Below the pieces are notes generated by a model that ran no database searches, was not told the origin of the DNA, and saw only the letters and a program-made list of their open reading frames with translations. Made by a program: the position numbers and the translations under genes. Below, one piece after another: positions 7,683 to 10,304 of a stretch of DNA of 10,304 nucleotides. Origin of the DNA: DATCVA01 sp036567205 (GTDB taxonomy: Bacteria > Pseudomonadota > Gammaproteobacteria > Burkholderiales > Burkholderiaceae_B); contig DATCVA010000130.1 of NCBI GenBank assembly GCA_036567205.1, forward strand, positions 1 to 10,304. The letters are read 5' to 3'. Within the stretch, counting starts at the first letter, position 1. Every line of letters starts with the position of its first letter.

Positions 7683-8440
7683 GTTGCTCCTGGATAAGCA
7701 CGTTGCACGTGCTGCATTTCGGCAAGAATAAATCCGAGCGCTTCAGTATGACGGCCTACAATTCCCCCCCTATATGCCAGATGATGTGCATCGGCAGGAT
7801 CGGGCAGATCTATTGTCGCCTCGGCCAGGATCTCGCTTACGTGCGCCAGCCAGGCCAGCCACAAATCGGCATGCAGAGCCGAGACCCTACGTTCTGCCAT
7901 GGCCCGGGTGATCTCGTCATCGACGAAAAGCTCGCCGACATAAGGCCACGCCGCCTTTACCGCCGCCTGCATCCGTACATTACTTTCGGGTGTACCGTCG
8001 CCCAGCCGGACAATTAAGTCGGATGAGCGGCGCACATGGTAAGCAACCTCTTTAAGAGATTTTTCAGCAATGGCCGCTATGCGCTCATCTGACGACAAGC
8101 TAAGCTTTTCAAGCAAAAAGTAGTGCCAGACATCAAAGAAAAACTGACGCACCATCGTGTCCCCATAATGGCCATTAACACGCTCAACCAACAAGTAGTT
8201 GCGAAACTCGGGGGCATCGCGCCAATATGCCAATGCATCTTCATCACGCGACTGGCCCTCGACCTGTGCGGCCAGTGTCAACCAAAGACGCGCCTGCCCC
8301 AGCAAATCAAGCGATACATTGGTAAGGGCAAGATCCTCTTCAAGAGCGGGCCCATGGCCGCACCACTCGGACAACCGTTGTGAAAGAATCAAATTAGTAT
8401 CGCCAAGGCGAAGAAGATACTGAAACAGGGTGTTATCCAT
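7676..8440 (-). CDS. paaC: Phenylacetyl-CoA epoxidase structural subunit PaaC
   Basis: The 254-residue protein is the ferritin-like but catalytically inactive partner of PaaA; together they form the core of the multicomponent epoxidase. Seen features: the N-terminal LRLGDTNLILSQRLSEWCGHGP (about residues 10-31), ALTNVSLDLLGQAR at 38-51, LLVERVNGHYGDTMVRQFFFDVWH in the middle, and the C-terminal HTEALGFILAEMQHVQRAYPGATW, all close to E. coli PaaC. The ATG at 8440 is chosen because the alignment with E. coli PaaC begins there and AGGAGG sits 4 nt upstream. A GTG at 8455 in the same frame would translate the ribosome site itself and is rejected. Spacing from paaB is 11 nt, and the gene overlaps the paaD start by a few bases. 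Confidence 0.95.
   Translation of the reverse strand: MDNTLFQYLLRLGDTNLILSQRLSEWCGHGPALEEDLALTNVSLDLLGQARLWLTLAAQVEGQSRDEDALAYWRDAPEFRNYLLVERVNGHYGDTMVRQFFFDVWHYFLLEKLSLSSDERIAAIAEKSLKEVAYHVRRSSDLIVRLGDGTPESNVRMQAAVKAAWPYVGELFVDDEITRAMAERRVSALHADLWLAWLAHVSEILAEATIDLPDPADAHHLAYRGGIVGRHTEALGFILAEMQHVQRAYPGATW
7687..7691 (-). promoter_or_regulatory. Ribosome binding site of paaD
   Basis: AGGAG on the minus strand, inside the end of paaC. It is 4 nt before the first GTG (7682) and 7 nt before the second (7679), which favours the second as start. Confidence 0.6.
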
Positions 8441-8444
8441 ACGC

Positions 8445-8450
8445 CCTCCT
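8445..8450 (-). promoter_or_regulatory. Ribosome binding site of paaC
   Basis: A perfect AGGAGG, 4 nt before ATG 8440 and just after the paaB stop. It decides for ATG 8440 over the GTG at 8455. Confidence 0.75.
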
Positions 8451-8451
8451 T

Positions 8452-8739
8452 TCACATATGCTTTACTTCTTCCGGCATGGGAAAGAAGGTGGGGTGACGA
8501 TAAACCTTGCTATTGGCAGGTTCGAATAAAGGCCCTTTGTCATCGGGACTGCTGGCCACCACATCAGCCGCTTTTACCACCCAGATACTCAGGCCTTCAT
8601 TGCGGCGGGTATAGACATCCCGAGCATTATTGATTGCCATTTCAGCATCGGGGGCGTGCAAGCTGCCCACATGTTTGTGCGCAAGACCATGCTGGCTACG
8701 AATAAAAACTTCCCAAAGCGGCCATTCATTCTGGCTCAT
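8452..8739 (-). CDS. paaB: Phenylacetyl-CoA epoxidase subunit PaaB
   Basis: From ATG 8739 the product is 95 residues, the same length as E. coli PaaB. PaaB is a small subunit of the epoxidase complex that is thought to bridge the PaaA-PaaC core and is needed for activity. The sequence follows the family closely: EWPLWEVFIRSQHGLAHKHVGSL at the N-terminus, NARDVYTRRNEGLSIWVVKA in the middle, and SKVYRHPTFF near the C-terminus. The frame is open further upstream to an ATG at 8781, but the 14 extra residues are not like the family, and AAGGA lies 7 nt before ATG 8739. It follows paaA after 96 nt, the widest gap among the epoxidase genes, which contains a short GC-rich palindrome. Confidence 0.95.
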   Translation of the reverse strand: MSQNEWPLWEVFIRSQHGLAHKHVGSLHAPDAEMAINNARDVYTRRNEGLSIWVVKAADVVASSPDDKGPLFEPANSKVYRHPTFFPMPEEVKHM

Positions 8740-8746
8740 CGTGCTT

Positions 8747-8751
8747 TCCTT
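8747..8751 (-). promoter_or_regulatory. Ribosome binding site of paaB
   Basis: AAGGA on the minus strand, 7 nt before ATG 8739. It supports that start over the upstream ATG at 8781. Confidence 0.65.
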
Positions 8752-8802
8752 AACATCACCGCCCGGACAGGCAATCAACAATTAATAGGGCATTAAACAT
8801 AA

Positions 8803-8816
8803 GCGGCGCCGGCCGC
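8803..8816. repeat. GC-rich palindrome in the paaA-paaB gap
   Basis: GCGGC-GCCG-GCCGC can fold into a 5-bp perfect stem with a 4-nt loop, 20 nt after the paaA stop. No T-run follows on the minus strand, so it is unlikely to terminate transcription. It could act as an RNA-stabilising or processing hairpin that separates paaA from the rest of the message. This role is inference. Confidence 0.4.
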
Positions 8817-8835
8817 AGTGTTTCGTCGTTTCGCG

Positions 8836-9828
8836 TTACGCCTGCGCAGTGCGCCGGCGTTCCTTATTGGCATGGGCTGATAGCGCTTCGCGTACCCACG
8901 CACCGTCTTCGTGCGCCTGAATGCGGGCATTTAAGCGATCGGTATTACAAGGTCCATGACCCTTGATAACAGCATAAAACTCATCCCAATCAATCTCGCC
9001 AAAATCGTAATGCCCTGTTTCCGGGTTCCATTTAAGATCGGGATCAGGCACTTTAAGACCGAGGTAATCAGCCTGGGGTACGGTTTGATCCACCATTTTC
9101 TGGCGCAGCTCGTCGTTAGAGAACAGTTTTATGCGCCACTGCATGGACTGCGCGCTATTGGGCGACTCGGCATCGGACGGGCCAAACATCATCAGCGCAG
9201 GCCACCACCACCGGTTGAAGGCCTCTTGCGCCATGTCTTTCTGTGCTTGAGTGCCATGCCTGCACATTTGAATAAGCAAGTCGTAACCCTGGCGCTGATG
9301 AAAGGACTCTTCTTTACAAACACGCACCATGGCTCGCGCATACGGCCCATATGAACACCGGCAAAGGGGAATTTGATTAATGATCGCCGAACCATCGACC
9401 AGCCAGCCTATCATCCCGATATCGGCCCACGTCAAGGTCGGATAATTAAAGATACTTGAGTACTTTGCTTTGCCGGAATGCAAATCATCAACCAGATCGT
9501 CACGCGAAACCCCCAAGGTTTCAGCAGCGCTGTACAAATACAAGCCATGCCCCGCCTCGTCTTGTACCTTGGCCAACAAAATGGCTTTACGCTTAAGCGT
9601 CGGCGCCCGGGTGATCCAGTTACCTTCAGGCAACATGCCTACGATTTCAGAGTGAGCATGCTGCGAAATCTGCCGAACCAGTGTTTTGCGATAAGCATCG
9701 GGCATCCAGTCTTTAGACTCAATGCGCACTCCGTCGTCAATACGCTGCTGAAAAACACGTTCAGGCCCTGTCAGTTGATCGACATTGCGCACGCTTTTTA
9801 CACCCGTCTCAACAAGCTGGGCATACAT
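8836..9828 (-). CDS. paaA: Phenylacetyl-CoA epoxidase catalytic subunit PaaA
   Basis: From ATG 9828 the product is 330 residues (E. coli PaaA is about 309). It is the diiron oxygenase subunit that inserts oxygen into the ring of phenylacetyl-CoA to give the 1,2-epoxide. Seen features: HAHSEIVGMLPEGNW at residues 57-71 with Glu61, KVQDEAGHG at 87-95 with the E-x-x-H pair Glu91/His94, GWLVDG at 141-146 with Asp145, and CKEESFHQRQ at 171-180 with the second pair Glu174/His177. These are the expected iron ligands, and all are present. The N-terminal extension beginning MYAQLVETGVKSV is a betaproteobacterial style. ATG 9828 has CGGAG 6 nt upstream. The frame stays open to an ATG at 9969, but that stretch runs through an inverted repeat and the promoter, so it is not coding. 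It is the first gene of the operon, divergent from paaX. Confidence 0.97.
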   Translation of the reverse strand: MYAQLVETGVKSVRNVDQLTGPERVFQQRIDDGVRIESKDWMPDAYRKTLVRQISQHAHSEIVGMLPEGNWITRAPTLKRKAILLAKVQDEAGHGLYLYSAAETLGVSRDDLVDDLHSGKAKYSSIFNYPTLTWADIGMIGWLVDGSAIINQIPLCRCSYGPYARAMVRVCKEESFHQRQGYDLLIQMCRHGTQAQKDMAQEAFNRWWWPALMMFGPSDAESPNSAQSMQWRIKLFSNDELRQKMVDQTVPQADYLGLKVPDPDLKWNPETGHYDFGEIDWDEFYAVIKGHGPCNTDRLNARIQAHEDGAWVREALSAHANKERRRTAQA

Positions 9829-9834
9829 GGCGGT

Positions 9835-9839
9835 CTCCG
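9835..9839 (-). promoter_or_regulatory. Ribosome binding site of paaA
   Basis: CGGAG on the minus strand, 6 nt before ATG 9828. It fixes the paaA start and lies just downstream of the inverted-repeat element, so the hairpin would leave it exposed. Confidence 0.7.
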
Positions 9840-9851
9840 ATGAATAATTAT

Positions 9852-9923
9852 TTAAGGAAGCACTGAACAAGTCCCCCGCCACAGGCACCTGCTTCCCGCT
9901 CGACTTGTTCAAAACTTCCTTAA
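9852..9923. mobile_element. Miniature inverted-repeat element with IS5-like ends (MITE), in the paaA leader
   Basis: Two 22-bp arms, 9852-9873 and 9902-9923, are inverted copies matching at 19 of 22 positions; the three mismatches are adjacent, in the middle (CAC versus TTT). Both outer ends are TTAA, followed inward by GGAAG...TGAACAAGTC. TTAA fits the YTAR 4-bp target duplicated by IS5-group elements, and GGAAG...GAACAAGTC resembles IS5-group terminal repeats as I remember them. Read this way, the element is 64 bp (9856-9919) plus a duplicated target. It encodes no protein. The 28-nt centre is GC-rich and carries its own palindrome CAGG-CA-CCTG (9882-9891). Because TTAA is itself a palindrome, the target duplication cannot be told apart from the arms by sequence alone. 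No T-run follows on either strand, so it is not a simple terminator. Confidence 0.6.
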
Positions 9924-9936
9924 CACCAATGACCTT

Positions 9937-9965
9937 ATTATTTAATACAAAAATATTGATGTCAA
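9937..9965 (-). promoter_or_regulatory. Predicted sigma70 promoter of the paa operon
   Basis: On the minus strand a perfect -35 box TTGACA (9965-9960) is followed by 17 nt and AATAAT (9942-9937), five of six matches to the -10 consensus. The predicted start of transcription is near 9930. That leaves a leader of about 100 nt before paaA, holding the whole inverted-repeat element. An A/T-rich stretch lies upstream. The near-consensus sequence suggests a promoter that is strong unless repressed. Confidence 0.65.
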
Positions 9966-9969
9966 TCAA
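9956..9969. promoter_or_regulatory. Crp/Fnr-type palindrome TTGAT-N4-ATCAA over the paaA -35 box
   Basis: TTGAT-GTCA-ATCAA is a perfect match to the FNR/ANR binding consensus. It overlaps the predicted -35 box of paaA completely, centred at about -32 from the predicted start, a position more fitting for repression than for class II activation (about -41). It also lies about 80 nt upstream of paaX. A different regulator, such as PaaX itself, could use the same sequence: GTATCA (9976-9981), which is TGATAC on the minus strand, lies next to it and resembles half-sites I recall for PaaX operators. Which protein binds is inference. Confidence 0.5.
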
Positions 9970-9980
9970 AATTCAGTATC

Positions 9981-10031
9981 AAATAAGACAAAAAAGTGCT
10001 TTCATATAAGATGGCACATTTCTAAATAAGA
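9981..10031. repeat. Three ATAAGA direct repeats upstream of paaX
   Basis: AAATAAGA at 9981-9988, ATATAAGA at 10004-10011 and AAATAAGA at 10024-10031 are spaced 23 and 20 bp apart, about two helical turns. The region is A/T-rich, which raises the chance of coincidence. If real, they could be binding sites for a regulator of paaX or paaA. The middle copy contains TATAAG, a possible paaX -10 box without a good -35. Confidence 0.35.
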
Positions 10032-10047
10032 TAAAGCTCCTTTGCCC

Positions 10048-10304
10048 ATGCCTAAGTTGTCAAGTGCGCTGGCGCGCCATATCGACGCTCTTATCGAACG
10101 GGACCCTCCTCGCGCAAAATCGCTATGTGTCACATTACTGGGCGATGCAATCGGCCCGCATGGGGGAAATATTTGGCTTAGCGATCTTATCGACTTAGTC
10201 GGGCCGCTGGGCATCAATGAACGGTTGCTGCGAACCAGCGTCTTTCGTCTCGTCGCACAGGATTGGTTGCAGTCCGAACGCCATGGCCGGCGCAGCCTGT
10301 ATAG
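10048..10304 (+). CDS. paaX: PaaX-type phenylacetyl-CoA-responsive repressor, C-terminus cut by window edge
   Basis: The first 85 codons of a divergent gene are seen; the rest is outside the window. The N-terminal winged-helix domain is recognisable: SLCVTLLGDAIGPHGGNIWL (about residues 25-44), LGINERLLRTSVFRLVAQDWL (about 54-74) and GRRSLY, which parallel E. coli PaaX (GDSL..RGGEIWL, FGERFVRTALFRL, GRRSFY). PaaX represses paa operons and lets go when phenylacetyl-CoA binds. ATG 10048 is the first ATG after an in-frame TAA at 10027; a TTG at 10042 is the only other candidate in between. No clear Shine-Dalgarno precedes it, so translation may be weak. Its position, divergent from paaA with shared regulatory DNA, fits control of both genes. 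Confidence 0.88.
   Translation, partial: MPKLSSALARHIDALIERDPPRAKSLCVTLLGDAIGPHGGNIWLSDLIDLVGPLGINERLLRTSVFRLVAQDWLQSERHGRRSLY

Noticed and set aside
8441..8455. GTG start for paaC at 8455
   Set aside because: It would translate AGGAGG itself; ATG 8440 directly follows that site and matches the family N-terminus.
8740..8781. Upstream start for paaB at 8781
   Set aside because: The 14 extra residues do not match the PaaB family; AAGGA and the 95-residue family length support 8739.
9852..9923. Reading the long inverted repeat as an intrinsic terminator
   Set aside because: No T-run follows the stem on either strand, and the position would cut off paaA.
9829..9969. 47-residue upstream extension of paaA to an ATG at 9969
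   Set aside because: It would translate the promoter -10 and both arms of the inverted repeat, is unlike PaaA proteins, and ATG 9828 has a well-placed ribosome site.
1..10304. CRISPR array, tRNA, rRNA, toxin-antitoxin or phage genes
   Set aside because: No regularly spaced repeats, cloverleaf-like sequence or such proteins were seen; the coding space is filled by recognised metabolic genes.

Overview
The window carries an almost complete aerobic phenylacetate (PAA) catabolic operon of the epoxidation/CoA-thioester type. It lies on the minus strand between housekeeping genes (acpS, nagZ) and a divergent PaaX-type repressor gene. Protein sequence style (PaaA with an N-terminal extension, a PaaN-type dehydrogenase instead of fused PaaZ), the acpS-nagZ pairing and moderate GC suggest a betaproteobacterium, most likely of the Alcaligenaceae (Bordetella/Pusillimonas/Advenella group). 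This is inferred from gene style and order, not from a database search.

Layout, left to right. Positions 1-1033 hold nagZ (minus strand, C-terminus cut off by the window edge), then acpS (1083-1511). A leader with a hairpin and a convincing intrinsic terminator (1599-1630) follows. Then comes the paa operon, read right to left: paaA (9828-8836), paaB, paaC, paaD, paaE, paaN, paaG, paaI, paaK (2984-1674). Genes are tightly packed: paaC/paaD and paaG/paaI overlap, and paaD/paaE and paaN/paaG are 3 and 9 nt apart. Wider gaps of about 100 nt occur at paaA/paaB and paaE/paaN. At the right edge the start of paaX (10048 onward, plus strand) is divergent from paaA.

How the genes work together: PaaK makes phenylacetyl-CoA. 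PaaA (catalytic diiron subunit), PaaC (structural subunit), PaaB, PaaD (Fe-S maturation type) and PaaE (reductase) form the ring-1,2-epoxidase. PaaG isomerises the epoxide to oxepin-CoA. PaaN is expected to oxidise the ring-opened aldehyde. PaaI is a rescue thioesterase that frees CoA from stalled intermediates. The ring-opening hydrolase domain that is fused to the dehydrogenase in E. coli PaaZ is absent, and so are the beta-oxidation genes paaF, paaH and paaJ; these must lie elsewhere.

The most interesting part is the 219-bp paaX/paaA intergenic region. It has a strong sigma70-like promoter for paaA, a perfect TTGAT-N4-ATCAA Crp/Fnr-type palindrome directly over its -35 box, a set of three spaced ATAAGA repeats, and a 64-bp miniature inverted-repeat element with IS5-like ends flanked by TTAA. 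That element would be transcribed as a long hairpin in the 5' leader of the whole operon. I did not see a wholly new multi-gene system; the novelty is in this regulatory region.
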